Part shown: piece after piece, positions 11,118 to 23,980 of the stretch
How positions within the stretch are numbered: the stretch's first letter is position 1
Layout: each line of letters opens with the position of its first letter
Assembly: GCF_000972845.2 (NCBI RefSeq)
Contig: NC_040028.1
Location: forward strand, 14,940,871-15,004,870
Length of the DNA: 64,000 bases
Direction: 5' to 3'
DNA from: Larimichthys crocea
Taxonomy: Eukaryota > Chordata > Actinopteri > Sciaenidae
Notes under the pieces: generated by a model
The model's database searches: none
The model's input: the letters and a program-made list of their open reading frames with translations, nothing else
What the model was told of the DNA's origin: nothing
Position numbers and translations under genes: made by a program

Positions 11118-13970
11118 TGTATGAAATTCCAAGGTGGTGAACAGTACTTGATGAGCTAGCTCTGGAGACCTCTGAATTTTAATGATGTTGGAGATGATAT
11201 TGTGTGTCCTTCAGCTTGTTATACTGACACAAGCACTCCATAAATCATCATACCTAGCTATCGTAAAATCAATACCAAACTGCTACCTCAGCGCTAACCC
11301 GTAATAAGTTTTTCAGCCATCTAACAGCTTAAACTTTGCTGTAATGCCGTTCGACCTATAGGTTAAGATCAGAGCATGCTTAATTTGTTTTGTAATAGAG
11401 ACTTTCTAATCCTTAATGAAGCGCCTATTAGGGAGGCTTTTGTTGGCACATTGGTGATCAGTTGGTGGAACAGCCACTGCAATTAAGTTTGAATCTCTGT
11501 CCTGGAGCAAAAAAAAAAACATAGGAAAAAAAAAATGGGGTAGAAAAAAAGAAAAGGAAAGCTTGAACGGTCAATAAATGTTAATCCAGTCAGAACTCGT
11601 CTGTGCCTTTGAACAGGACTCACGCTGGGTTTTTTCACATGCACTTGTTTCATCCTTCCCTAAGAGAGGCCATCCCTTAAGGATACTGCCACTGATCCTG
11701 AGACCAGACTACCACTCACTAATAAGAGCCCATGTGTAAGCAATATTGTCCACATTAAACACATTATTACCAGGCTTTGTGTAAAACATAAGCCATAAAT
11801 ACATTCATTCATTCTTTAAAAAAAAAACAGAAGACTGTAGTTTTTTCCCGTAAGAGTGGAGAAATAATGGGACTGCAATTAGGTTAATAGTGAGAAAGTT
11901 CAAATAAATCAAAAGGTGCCGTTAGTTTGTTTTATGGCAGACAGATGTCACTGCTACTTTTATTCTCACTTAAATGATCTCTGCATGCTTTATCCAAGGA
12001 CCAAAGAAGATGCAAATAGCAAAAGAAAAGCGAAAATGACAAGCTTCATGTTACTTTGCGGGGTTGTTATTTTCTTTTTTTCTTCTTCTTCTTAGAATGA
12101 TAGCTATAACTGGGGCAGCATTTCCGAGACACACAACATATGTAAAAGCCTTTGCACAAGAGAGAAAACCATTGCCACAATTTCTGAAGCGTAAACAGCT
12201 TATGAAAGTCAAATGGATATGTGGCATAATCTGACATGGCGAGTCGCCGCTTCAAAAACATCCCTAACAAACCACGATGCCAGACAACAGCGACAATAGT
12301 TGCATGTTTTTTAAACGCTCCACAGGTGATCGAGGTGTAAGATCAGCCGGTCAACAAATGAAATTAGTCAGATATTTAACACGAGGACGTCGTTCATTTG
12401 GATTTTGCTTTAGACAAAAACGTGCTAATAAACAGACAAATGCTGCATATTTCATGAGTCTACACTCCAGTGCACGTGGTGTTTACAAAAAAAAAAACAT
12501 AAAAGGCGAAAATTTCAGGTTTCAGTATTAAAGTGGCACCACTATCAGCTTGTAACTCATGTTTTTTTTTTGGCAAAGGGAACACCCATATATACCCATG
12601 GTTTTTTAGGGGATGCTGACATTGGCTGTGATTTACACGCAGTAAGAGGTGGTAACCAATTGTCAGAGGTCTTGCTGGCTGACCCTGAAACATCTGTGTT
12701 TAGGGTCTGTTGCTGATTACACAGCAGACATGGCAGCTAAAAGGACAATATAACCCTGCCAATAGTGCGGCTTGGAAAAAAATCTGACTTGAATGGCAGC
12801 AACATATAATAAAGTGATTTTTTCTTTTTGTTGCAAATATTCCCATGGGTCCAGTAACATTACAAAAAGACTTTTAAAAGACTGCTGAGAGTTATATTGT
12901 GCTCATGTTGGATCCGTGTTCTGATGCAAAAGTATAAATCGCTCAGCCAGCAGTGTTACAGTTACTTTCCTGAATTTTATGTAACATTTTATTTTTGTCG
13001 GTCACGTGTAGTTTTGAGTTTGAAGTGATAGATAAGAGAAAAAAAATGTAGTGTCATTGATTTACGTCAGACAACTTTTTTTTTAACTATTAGTTGATTA
13101 TTTTAGAAAAGTTTGAAGATTTTATTTTTAATTTCAGAGTTTGAATTCAAATATGAAGATGTAAAATGCTGTTTTCAGTGTTCGGTGTTGAAATAGAGAT
13201 GTTTTTGAGATTTGAGGTTTTCCCCATTAACCTACTTTTCCCTGTCTATTTACACAGGATGCTACTATCTTCCTCATCCATCAAAATCATATTTATAATA
13301 ATATGTTCAATTATTTCTTTTCCTTAAAGAATTAAATATTTCATTACATCTCAAAAAATGATGATGTTGTCACCATCTGCCGCTGTGTCTGCTAAACATC
13401 GTTTTCAGATACTCTGAGACAAAGTTAGAATTTTGATTATTTATTTATTTTTTCAATATATTTATTTATTTTATGTTAAAATAGAAAAGAAAGTATTCAG
13501 ATTCACCAAATATACAAATGATTTAGAGTAAATCTGGATCTTTTCAAAAGACTATCGTTGGTGTTTTGTTTTAAATTTGAATTTTTATTTTCAATTATCA
13601 CATTTTTAAGTTTAACTGACATTTGTTCACGTTCACATATCTAAGATAACCCGATCAAAGGAAAGTAAGGCCAACTAGAACCCTTTAAAAAATGGATTTG
13701 TCATCAGGTTTCTGGTTTATTGAGCACATATTAAGATCCAGAACATTTGTTGCACTGCTATATCCTCAACGTTGTCTTTAGGTGTAACTTACAGTGGGTT
13801 TGTCAGCATTTTGCTCGTTCACAGGCATGAACTTACAAAAGATGTTGACACGGTGACTTTGCAGAGAAGTCTTTTTATTTGAATACAGGGATAAATTGGA
13901 GCAGGCTGGTATCTTGCATGTCTGTCACAGGCCTCCCATGTGGCTCTGATAGGGCTGTTGGGGACTGGCG
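11118..13970. other. AT-rich gene-free DNA
   Basis: Contains A-runs at 11509-11535, a TTC-type run near 12081-12093, a perfect POU octamer at 12010-12017 and strongly AT-rich sequence at 13000-13650. No transposon ends or coding frames recognised. Confidence 0.45.
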
Positions 13971-15600
13971 AGGCCAAACCGGGGCAGGGTGAGCTACCGT
14001 GGGGGGAGGGGGAGAATTTACACTTAAGGCCAGAGCTGGGATCCGTCAGTGTGGGCGGGTTGGGTCATCTTTAGCGTGACCTGCCACCTCTGACGGAGCT
14101 CTGAAAAGTGCAATCTGACCCTAAATGTTGAACAGTTGTCCCTCCCTGTCATCTAAATGAAGACAGTGTGCTGTAGTGTAACACACCTCTGTTTGTACTG
14201 TATATTCCTGCAATGTTTACGCAAGTTTAGATGGAGAACTGTGAAATTTGGAGTACAAAATTCTCATTATAAAATGCAAGCAAACATAAAACCAGCCCTT
14301 TATCTGCATTCGAAATGCAGCAGCGCCTTCTCAATTAAATCCACACAGCAGCAACCGCCACTTAAGGACACGCGGATGTAGTTTTTCACAATTGTATGAT
14401 CTGCCAAAAAGTCCAGTCTCGCCCTTTGTTGAGCATCTACAGAAGAAGAAACACGGATAATAAAGGTCTCTTTATGATGAGACTCCTGCACACAGAGCCA
14501 CAGAAAACTTAAGAAAAAAGATCTATCAAGAGGTGGGAATTACATTGCCCTGTGCTGGGGTGGGAAAAATGAAGCAGGCATTTCTGAGCTAGCCGGCAAC
14601 ATAACCTTCAGAAACATCCTATTTTTCATTAGAGTTGTGTCAGACAGCTATGCCTTTAATAACATTCATCCCCGCACCAAGGAGAGGATAACTCAAGCTT
14701 TAGGCACATAATGAATGGGAGAATAGGCCCTGGCGCTGTTAAGAACAGGAGGGCTTGCCAAACAGGCAGAGCTGCACTGCTGCACTCATGGCGAGCCTTT
14801 CTCTGCACGGCATCCTCCCGTATTAACGCCATGCAAATGAACAGTCAGATGCTTCCTGAGGTGGCTCTCTAATGTAGCCTTGTTAATTACTGTCATTAGA
14901 GCAGGAGGGGGGGGACTAGGAGAGAGGACTAACAAGCCACCATCCTCATGATCTCTGCATTTGAAAGTCATCTTCGGCGATAAAAACATGTCAGAATCCC
15001 AGTAAGAAAATTGCAAATTGCCAAATTTGCTGACAGAGTGGAATTTTTTTTTCTGCTGACTCCCAAGAAGCCTGCCAGTGATGGATGCATTCTTGACACA
15101 GTCTTGGTGTTTAGACTTAAGAAATAATGAGTATCAATGTCCCAGCCGTGGAATATGCAAAGATGAAAGAGCGCTGTGTGGGTTTAATTAAGGGAAGCAG
15201 AGGCAGGAGCGGCTTTCAAACAGAGTGACCCAACATGATCAGGTTCTTATTGCTGTCATTTCTGTGCTGAAATATGGCCGGTGAGGTACAGGGAGTGCTT
15301 TAATAAGACCGACGTAATGTCACAGCAAAGCGAGCCCGAAGGCTGCTAGCCGCATTGTAAATGTAACTCGGAGATACATCCGTGTGGTTACGTCTCGCGT
15401 TAACATGTAGAACATCACGTTTGAATAAAACGAGAGTGAAGCTCTCTCCGAATCAGGGCAGTTGCATTTTTTTGTTGTTTTTAAGAACAGTCGAATTGGT
15501 TTTCACTGCATCATTACAACCACGGGGGGTGCGGGGGACTCGTTTTATTGTTTCCACAGTCAAGTAAAGTATTTTGTTTTACAAATGCCCTCCAGCAGTT
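13971..15600. other. Gene-free DNA with G-rich tracts
   Basis: A G-run cluster at about 13979-14014 could form a quadruplex. A POU octamer lies at 14831-14838 in a moderately GC block (14700-15000) of enhancer-like balanced composition. No gene. Confidence 0.4.
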
Positions 15601-15625
15601 CACAGTCCCTACATCAAGGGAGGAG

Positions 15626-15653
15626 GGTGGTGGTGGTGGTGGTGGTGGTGGTG
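15626..15653 (+). repeat. (GGT)n trinucleotide repeat
   Basis: Nine GGT/GTG units in a row. The frames crossing it read as homopolymeric Gly or Val and are not coding evidence. Confidence 0.9.
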
Positions 15654-17200
15654 TTGGGGTGTTTCTCATACTTCAGGGAACAAACCAAAATATCCCCTAT
15701 TATGTCTGTGATGCATCAAATCCCTGGTGTGGCCTTGAATTTAGTTTCTCCCCAAAAAACTGGAGGGTGACACGGTCAATATATTCAACACACGAGGCCA
15801 CGTCCAGGCTAATATAGAAGACTTTTCTCCCCCCCTCCCTCCTTCCCCTTCCCTTCCCCTTTTCTTTGTCTCACTTTCTCGCTCTCATTCCCTGCTCTGT
15901 TTTTCAAACGTCTGTGCTGTTGAGGACAAATCAAAGGCTCTATTTTACTAATGTAACACTGAGCAGACTGTGAGGTGGCTGTGGGGATAATGAGGGACTG
16001 CAGAGATGTGAAACAGACAGGCTGAAATGGATAATTAGGACAGAAAAGTTTCTGCGATGCCAATGACACTCTACAGGAAATAGGATCATTAAGTTCTATA
16101 TAAAATCTCTCTATGTACAGTGTATCTATATAAAATTGCTCGTCCTCTTCATCCTTTTCCATTACAACTTTTCATTTCATTACAACCGAGCTTCTGTTTT
16201 AACTTGAGGTCCAGCCCTTACCTCGGCAGACAAATGTCAGAATGCAGCCACTTTAACTATCTTTATAACCACCTGTGAGATATATTTTTGCTTAATTACT
16301 TGCTGCGAAATACACGAATACTTCTCGTTCTTTCGCACGACTGCCCGCTCACAGCTACTCTGCGGATCCGACAGTCTTGTTTTGAAGCGGTTGTAAGTGC
16401 ATCGCGGATGGACGTTGGTGTCGGTGTGGTGTTTGATTGTTAGGAAGACATGTGACACCCTCGTAGGTCTGTAGTACTCAGGAGTATTTCATACCGTATG
16501 AGAGGCAAAGCGGATAATGAGCCGCAATAGCTGTTAAAAGGCGTTTGAGGGAGATATCATGCTATGCTGCTCTATTATGATTAGATTTCTCCTTGACAAT
16601 ATGAAAAGATCAAATCAATAGCTACTGAGATTTTGATGATCCACAAGCCACCCCCATCCTGTTCTCTCCCCCCCCCTGCTTCCCTAGGCTCTATTGAGAG
16701 AGCATGATCTGACATCACCACAGTAACATCAGGCTTTTCTCTTGCTCCTGTGAAAATATGTAACTTCGATTAGTGAAATGCTGAAACAAAATGACCCGTG
16801 TTTTGGATTCCCTCCCAAATGTTGCTGTTTGGCTACTGATGACAAGACCTATTGTGTTTCACTTTAAAGCAATTCAATTAGGAGCCATTAGTCCTCTGAG
16901 TGATTACCAGTGGCCTATCGATAGAGAGGAAGGACACACTAATTAAAGGGCATTTAAATGTTTCTCTGCGCAGAGTAATGGGGGAGAAACACAGCATTTA
17001 AAACGCAGTTTGGAGGAAAATATCCTTGCGCAGCAAATGACCGACATAACATGTTCACTTTGCTCTCTGCAAATTCCCTTTATAGACGCATATACAGGAA
17101 TGGATCCCGGAGGAATACTAAAACATGGCCATACAACAGCCACCAAGAAGCTACCAGCCCTGCTAAAACGCAGGTAAATATTCAGATGTTATGGCTTTCC
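15654..17200. other. Gene-free DNA including a homeodomain-rich stretch
   Basis: Apart from the pyrimidine tract at 15832-15867, the stretch 16860-16960 holds CAATTAGG, CCATTAG, ACTAATTAAAGG and the palindrome CTATCGATAG (16917-16926 approximately), a set typical of homeodomain and Onecut/CUX-type enhancers. Motif evidence only. A 117-codon minus-strand frame at 15809-16162 is not protein-like. Confidence 0.35.
15832..15867 (+). repeat. Polypyrimidine mirror repeat (H-DNA-prone)
   Basis: Thirty-six uninterrupted pyrimidines. Within it, 15843-15861 (TTCCCCTTCCCTTCCCCTT) is a perfect 19-base mirror repeat centred on 15852, the geometry needed for intramolecular triplex DNA. Confidence 0.8.
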
Positions 17201-19270
17201 ATTTTAGAGGCAAATTATTATTTTTTTTAAAAAGACAGATAAATAGCAAAACTGATGTAAAATCATGGCAGGTATTTATTGCACATATGTGAAATTGAAT
17301 ATAAGCATTTCACTAAAAAGCAAGGAGTGTATTATCTTTCATTTTTAATTGACTGTCAGTGTTGTGCATCTTTGAATTCATTGTATCAGAGATGGATAGG
17401 TACTTTCACTGCCTATCATGAAGTTAATAACATTCTTAGATGAATGGTAGTGATTATGGTGAAGGAAGGTGACTTACTCTAAATCTGCTTCCCTTTTCCG
17501 TAATAGGTTGCTGCCTCTTTTTTTTTAAATCTTTTTTTTTTATGCAATCGCACAACATACTGTGGAAATCGTCAGAAGTGAAATTAAAGCTGGTCTGTAT
17601 ATCAACAAGATGAATACAGAAAGGCTGATAGTTCAAATGCATACTAAAAACTGGCTCGTTTTAATCCGGAAAAAATATCTGCACGAATTAAACGATTGGA
17701 GTATTTTCACAGATCACAAGCTCATATTTTATTTCCAGAGAGTCATCATCCACAGCACAAGGACACTACACCTCCACAGTGTTGGGAGGACTGCTTTGTG
17801 TTAACATAGTGAGAGAGATATTGATTAAAGTATGATAAGAAGAAGCTCCAGTCCCAGGGCAGAGCCCTTACCGCTATGATTAAATATGCTGTACCGAGGT
17901 AGGACTTATATCTCAGGCAGAAGCTTGTGCATCTATATACAGCAAATTATCTTTCCCACTTATATAGAATCATAGATCATACCAGCTTAACACCTCCAAA
18001 ATCCTAATGATAGCTCTTTTGATGCTGGAGCCGATATAGTTCCTGCAATCTACTTTTAAGAATAATTGTTTGTCCTGTTTTAGATGACACCACTACAACC
18101 GTCATGGCTTTTTATTATCTGGCCAACACGTGTTAAAGATACAAGATGACTCTTGAAATTATGAAAACATGTACAATGTACGTAAAGTAGTGAATATAAC
18201 ATGCTAATTAGACAATTATAAGAGAAAAGTTGCCATATAACAGCTTATCTCCATAAATAAATGATTGTGGATGTAACTGAAGTGAGCTGAAATGAACCAG
18301 TACTATATAACAGGTAGGGAAACTCTTTATAATGAATAGTTATGAACAAGCAATCTCGGTGATCAAAGATGTTAGTGCAGCATTGGACAGTACAGTAGAG
18401 ACCAATAACTTCACTAATAGAAAGATGGCACGATGAAAATTATAGTAAATTAAAATCCAATCGAAATAAGACTGTGATCTAAATATAAAAAAAAATCTTC
18501 AAATATTTACAAATGCAAACAGAACTTTTAACATTAAACTCAAGTTAAACTTGTCACATGTTGTCAAAGTTCATTCAGTGATCATGTAAACAAAGTTAAG
18601 AGAGAAACATTGTTTCAACAGGGGGCGCCACACAATCGACACAAACAGGGCCTTTAATTTTTTATTAATAATCTCAAAGTTTTTATACATCTACATGAGT
18701 TCATCTAAAAAAGGTTTAGAGGGCTGAGGACTTAAAATGCGTCTGTTGTGTAGAATTATTTTCTGCGCTCTGTTCACTAACATCTTAAAATAAAATAAAG
18801 TTTTTGATATATTAATTATTAAATAATATGATATCAACAGGAACAAGGTTTTGTTTTGGTTAAGTTCGTGTCAGCTGTTAAAAATCTACAATCTACAAAA
18901 TCTCCAATAAAAGTGATACAGCTGATGAATTTCCACTTCCAGGTGAGAAAACTCTCGTTTGGACAAGCGGCAAAATATTTATATTTTCATCCAATTTTTA
19001 TAAAATAAAAAACTTCACAGTGATCTGAAATATCCAACAAAAATACATATTTTTCCCACCGCATCACATAAATGTGTGCAGCGAAACATCAGCAGAGGTT
19101 TGTGAAGTGCACGCCAGCCACAGTATTGAAATGTAGGTACAGTATTGTGACGAGAATTCAAATGTATGAAATTGCACTAATGATTAATTATTGATGTATT
19201 TGCACAAGTGATTTTGTTATTAGAGATGCTGTAATTTTGAGGTAAAAATAAAAAAAAATGTCACTAATTA
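17201..19270. other. AT-rich, featureless gene-free DNA
   Basis: One of the most AT-rich stretches of the window. CAGTGTTGGG occurs near 17778 but no matching inverted end follows. Apart from the CTCF-like motif near 18613, nothing is recognisable. Confidence 0.45.
18613..18631 (+). promoter_or_regulatory. CTCF-like motif, plus orientation
   Basis: TTCAACAGGGGGCGCCACA contains the core AGGGGGCGC intact, the most constrained part of the CTCF motif, in an AT-rich setting where it stands out. The upstream CCAC half is weak (CAAC). Orientation is forward, the same as the motif at 10757. Confidence 0.5.
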
Positions 19271-20975
19271 ACCAAAGATCTAAAACATGTTGAGATCAGG
19301 CCTGACAGCCGGATGAGAAAAAAACAAACACAGGGACTGTTTAACAGTCAGGAGCAGCTTCTGGATTTTTGCATGCATGTAGGCAGCTTGTTGTTGTTTT
19401 TGCGTAAATCTCATAATGCTTTTCTTTAAAAACTGGATGATCCAATTTTGCATGCCAACTGCATTCCTCGGTTTTAGCCACGCAGCCGAAATAACTGTGA
19501 GAAATGTCCCCTTGGTCTGACTTTTATTCCTCACCTTATTCCCAATGTCATTCATTTGCCACTGAAGGTAACAAGCCTTTTCCACTCGGTGCTCTGTAAC
19601 GGCAGACCTTTAATAGCCATTTCCCGGTGTGGCGAGGGGAGAGAGGGGGAACATGTTTATTTGTGTGTCTGCACATGCCTCTCCAGCGATTCTCTCTGCT
19701 CCACTCACCCAGCTGCTGGCTGGAGGAGTGATTCATGGGCCTGACAGATGCCTGGTGCAGCTGGATCTGTCCTTGATCATCCCAAAAGCCTGGACAGCAC
19801 TGTCATTCACCATTGCCCAAATTATCTCTGTATTGACTGCAGAACCCTCTGTGACAGCGCCGTAATGGCTAATTACCCAGGATGCTTTGGGTACTTTTAA
19901 ACCCCAGAGTGTTCTCTTGCTGTCTTGCCATGCGGCTGCTGCTGCTACCGCGTGTCGCTGTGAGGGCCACCGTTTTCTCAAGCCCCACCTGAGCACCACA
20001 GCCTAAGGAGCCCAGAGCGAAACGTCAAGAAATAAAAGGCATAATATCCTTTTTTTTCCTGAATTCATACAGCGATGTCAAAGCAGCAAAACACTTCTTT
20101 GTGGTCTCTTTGTTTAGTGGCAACTCAGGAGTGAAATGTTTGCATGAATTACCATTTAGGGGTTTGTCTGTTTCTCTATCTTTCTCTGCATGTAAGAGGA
20201 ACTCAGTTCATATTTCATCATGCAAACATATTTTAAGGAGGGGGGCAAATCGACACAAACAGCTACTGAAAGTTTTACATCTCAGTCGAAAAGTCCACCA
20301 TAAGCATACATCTCATCTGCAATTCTAAAGCTTGCAATGTTTCCTGAGACTTCGAGATGCATTTCAGGAAGAAGGTGACAGAGGGAGGTGAAGGAAAATG
20401 AACAGAGAGAGACAGAAAGAGGGAAGGAGAAGGTGAGGGAATAGAGGGTACAAAATCCCATCCTGACTGTTAGAGAAGATGATGAGGTCCCCTGAGAATG
20501 GACAGAGCAGAGAGGGAGCAGCTTTTCTTCACAAAGACTCCAGTAATTTGCCACATCCTGTCCGCACACCCGGCATGGAAGCCACTCTGTCCTTAATTAC
20601 CAGGATAACAAACCCCATCCCCTCCCCGGCTCCTCATGGCGCCGTTCTCCTCATGTTACTTTCCACCCTCAGCCAAACGCCGCCGCCTCCGCCTCCTCCA
20701 TGCTTTCTTTTTTTTTTGCGCTTCCCCCTTCCCATCAGTGTCGGGGGGTAGAAATGGATGGCCTCTGCTGCTGTCTGCAGACAGTGGAAGGATGGACACC
20801 AAATAAAGTGATAAAAGCTGAGAGAATGGCCCTGCCTCGGTTAGCAGCTCTGATCTTGATGGACAGGGGCACTATAATGACACAGAGGCCTCACCTGGGC
20901 AAGCTAGTAGTTCTGACAGCCCTGTTAGCCACACACACAGGGGAAACCCTTTATACAATGATGGTCTCCAGCTAA
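19271..20975. other. Gene-free DNA of mixed composition
   Basis: 19560-20000 is moderately GC-rich with open frames on both strands but no recognisable protein. 20366-20450 is purine-rich on the plus strand (GA-type). 20680-20700 has CCGCCTCC-type repeats. Possible conserved non-coding sequence; unproven. Confidence 0.35.
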
Positions 20976-21124
20976 TGACACAATTACTAATAAAATATGT
21001 TGATTACTCCTCCATGACAATTAATTATCACAGATTTTAAACACAGCTAAATTATCTTCGGGGTACAACACATTTGCTGTCTGATCTATAACTTCCAGCT
21101 TTCCAGAAATTAATTTCAGCAAAC

Positions 21125-21330
21125 ATTAAAATGTACATCAGAAGACGCCGCAAACCTTGTGGCTTGTAACGATATCGCTGTCAGGAGGCGACCAGAGAGT
21201 ATAGGGGCCGTGGCCTTTTTCGTCTGGTCGGCGTCTGTCATCTCCAAGATGGCGCCGCGTCTGCCTCGGCTTTATTTGCATTGGCTTTTTTTTTTTTTTT
21301 TTGCATACGTTGCCGCGTGCGTTGTGACTC
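21125..21330 (+). promoter_or_regulatory. CpG-dense YY1/octamer block
   Basis: About 17 CpG dinucleotides in roughly 200 bases, far above the window background. At 21244-21257 CCAAGATGGCGCCG matches the YY1 motif (AAGATGGCG core), which in many vertebrate promoters overlaps the first ATG. A perfect POU octamer ATTTGCAT follows at 21274-21281. The YY1-associated ATG (21249) has A at -3 and G at +4 and opens a frame of 62 codons. Could be a CpG-island promoter, or a conserved enhancer rich in CpG by chance. Confidence 0.4.
21286..21302 (+). repeat. Poly-T run (17)
   Basis: Uninterrupted T homopolymer directly downstream of the octamer. It encodes the phenylalanine run in the frame that crosses it. 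Confidence 0.9.
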
Positions 21331-21627
21331 CACAGATTCAAAACAAAGAGGGGGGAAGAGCCAGGAGTGACACCACAGACCTGCCTCGCCACAGTAACAT
21401 ACAGATACATTCAGCTCATGGGGGGGCGAAATGACGAGGCTGTATTAGTGCAGTGTTTGGATGCCTTTTTTTCCAGCGAGCAGGCAGTGGGAGGGTCTGA
21501 TATTCCTGGGGGTGAAAGGGTTAGAGGGGTGTGTGTGTCTGTGTTACCAGTCACCTGCTGCTAAATCCTATTAGCAAGGCCTGGGGGTTAAACCAACCAT
21601 CACCATTAAAGGCCTGTCAGGGGAAAG

Positions 21628-21672
21628 CCCACAAATAATAGGGCTGATCGCTACAACTCACAAATAATAAGG
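21628..21672 (+). promoter_or_regulatory. Paired CACAAATAATA motif
   Basis: CACAAATAATA occurs at 21630-21640 and again at 21659-21669, each followed by GGG or AGG. The copies start 29 bases apart, close to three helical turns. TAATCAATTAG follows at about 21689-21699. The arrangement resembles paired sites for one factor (forkhead- or Hox-like core); the factor is not known. Confidence 0.35.
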
Positions 21673-22440
21673 TGCTTTGATAGAGGATAATCAATTAGTG
21701 ATAATAGGAAGAGGCTTGACATTCTGGAGATGAACCCTGAAACTGGGTGGAGAGAGAAAAAAAATAGTGACATAAAACAAAACATTTGAGGGGGAGACTA
21801 CAATTTAGACTTTTAACCTTATTTTTAGGGGAGCTCCATTAAATCACAGAAAATTGATTTTTGAAAAAAAAAAAGATTTTGTTTCATTTTACTTTATTTT
21901 TAATTTGTCGTTTTTTGAAATTTGACAGATTGGGAGAGCTAGAATAAAAAATGAATCTGTTTAAACTGTTTTAAATTGTATTTTTTTGGTCAGTGTGGGC
22001 ACACAGTGATCTGTAAAACATTTGTTTTGATCTCTACATATAGGTGCTGAGCTGTAAATGATGATGTAGTAGCTATTGATGAGGAGAAAAATAAAGACTT
22101 GGCTTGAAGTCACGTTTGCTCCAAAACTGGCAAAACTCTGTAATGTTTGCTTTGCTCCGTTATAATTACTTCAGATTAAATTACCCATCAGAACTGTATC
22201 CGACTTTGAGCAAACAGCAGAGGTGTCTGTCTTGACTTTTCCGCGAACCCAAGGACAAAAAAAAGTGCTTCGTTTTCAGGCCTTATCGCTTCTAGGGGAG
22301 TGAAAGTCATAAAGCAGATATTGTTATTCAAGGATTAGAGCGTCAGCCAAAACATTTCCATATGTTTTCTAAAGCGAGGAAAACGAGGTGAGAATGAAAT
22401 TGGCAAAGCAAGTGTTAAATGAGATGAGAAGTGACAGTTT

Positions 22441-23860
22441 ACATCTCCAGCCACAATTAACACGTTGATGGCGTTTTTCGCCGGGCCCCTCACAGTGATA
22501 ATGCCTGTTGTCAAATCTGTTTAGCACGCCAAATCTCCTGGAGCCTTCAGCTAGGCAGCAAGCTTTTGACAGATTGAAGGTTCAGAGATAGGCTATCATG
22601 ACAGATGGAAGCTGGCATCGATGTTCAGCTCTCGCCAATCACAGGGGACCTGCCCCCCTTATTCTGCGGGGCGCAGCTCCGCAACCTTCCCCCCTCTGAT
22701 GGGAGCAGGGGATGGCATTGTTAAGCAGTGCATCTGTGAGACTCAGTCTCCTCTGATGGAAGCATAAGGCAAAGAGCTCTCAAGCAAAAGACGGCCACTG
22801 CTGTAAGCGCATTTCAGATATGATGGGAGGCTAGCTCAAGGGAATTGTGGAAGAGAAAAAGTTTGAAACATTTTGAGGAGCAGAGGAAGGACCCAGGAGA
22901 GACAAAAAAAAAAGAGCGACTGCAGCAAGCCTCAGCTATTCAGTAATGCCGTCATTAAATTTGATTATTACCTAAATGCTAGCAAATGCTCTGCACAGTC
23001 ACTGCACAGTGGAGTTAGACAGAAACGTTTACTCGATCGTTCGTCTTTATATCTGATTAGCAGAGTGACATTTTTTTCTTCTGACCAACAGAATCTCACC
23101 TGTTAAATACTCAATACTGAGGGAAAATCAATTTAGATAGCCTTGGCTTGTGTATAAAGTCCTCCTTAGAACTCATACTACAGTATGATTACCCTTAATG
23201 AGATCCACCTGAAACAGTGGCACAGGAGAAACTCATTAAACTGAGCTTGTTCTAATCAGACAGGCTTATACGGATTCTGCAGACATCAGAAACTGTTCTG
23301 AAAAAGAAAAATACACGAGGGCCTCTGAAACAGAAGAAGAGATCCGATAATTAAGTGTCTGCCAAGCGCTGATGATATCACGAGTGTTAATGATCACTAT
23401 AATGACAGTTCACGCTGCACCCAGTTGATTTACAATACACCTACTGTGAAGCACCACTGCGACAAACACTGCAGCAAACACACCCAAGCAAAAACAGTTT
23501 AGTGTAGACTAAAAAGCCATAAGTTAGACCCAATAGGCACTTTTAAAGGGAAGGAATTAAATGCTTACTTGCACAATAAAATTTCTGCAGGTAAGATAAC
23601 TTTGAGATGCAGCGTTGTTGGTTTACTTGCTGGCAGACAGCCCTCTAAGTTGTTTGGTCTCTCCCTCCCTGTTTAGGCGAACACATTGTTGATTCAGACC
23701 CATCATGTTGAGGCTTGAGGTCACCCTGTCTCAGGCTTGGCTAGTTAGCAGCAGCCCACCTGATGGCCCAGAGGAAATCACAGCAGCCGCACTCACAGGA
23801 GAGGGCCTGACAGCCAGGCCCCGCACCAGAGAGAGGGGTCCAGCCAAGGGGGGTGGAGAG
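22441..23860. other. Gene-free DNA, enhancer-like first part
   Basis: 22441-22720 is complex, repeat-free sequence with two MEIS-type cores. 22900-23700 is ordinary. A CAG|GTAAGA donor-like site lies at about 23590 without a convincing partner acceptor. No gene supported. Confidence 0.4.
22567..22608 (+). promoter_or_regulatory. Pair of MEIS/TGIF-type sites
   Basis: TTGACAGATT at about 22566-22575 and TGACAGATGG at 22599-22608 both contain TGACAG, the core bound by MEIS, PREP and TGIF TALE homeodomains. They lie 32 bases apart in the same orientation, roughly three helical turns. Confidence 0.35.
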
Positions 23861-23945
23861 AGGAGGGTCAGTATGATGGGGTGGGGGGTGTGGGGGGTGG
23901 TTGAGGGTTCTGGAAAGGAGAGAGAGGGGGGGGGGGGGGGGGGGG
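23861..23945 (+). repeat. G-quadruplex-prone tract with a 20-base G-run
   Basis: Many G-runs of 3-6 separated by short loops at 23877-23910, then an uninterrupted G homopolymer at about 23926-23945. Several overlapping quadruplexes are possible. The homopolymer length may be an assembly approximation. Confidence 0.85.
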
Positions 23946-23980
23946 TCCTTCAAACACAGGGATGAGATGAGAGACGGCTA

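Larger units (their letters stand above)
20976..22440. other. Candidate promoter or enhancer block
   Basis: Includes a CpG-dense patch at 21125-21330, a 17-base T-run at 21286-21302, G-run fragments near 21350 and 21421, and the paired 11-mer at 21628-21672. The 21830-22020 stretch is AT-rich with A-runs. No exon can be proven. Confidence 0.4.

Noticed and set aside
15809..16162. 117-codon minus-strand frame
   Set aside because: Lys/Glu/Gly-rich end comes from the pyrimidine tract and the rest has no family resemblance.
17778..17795. CAGTGTTGGGAGGAC as a second hAT end
   Set aside because: No matching inverted end was found downstream and the sequence after it does not follow the family.
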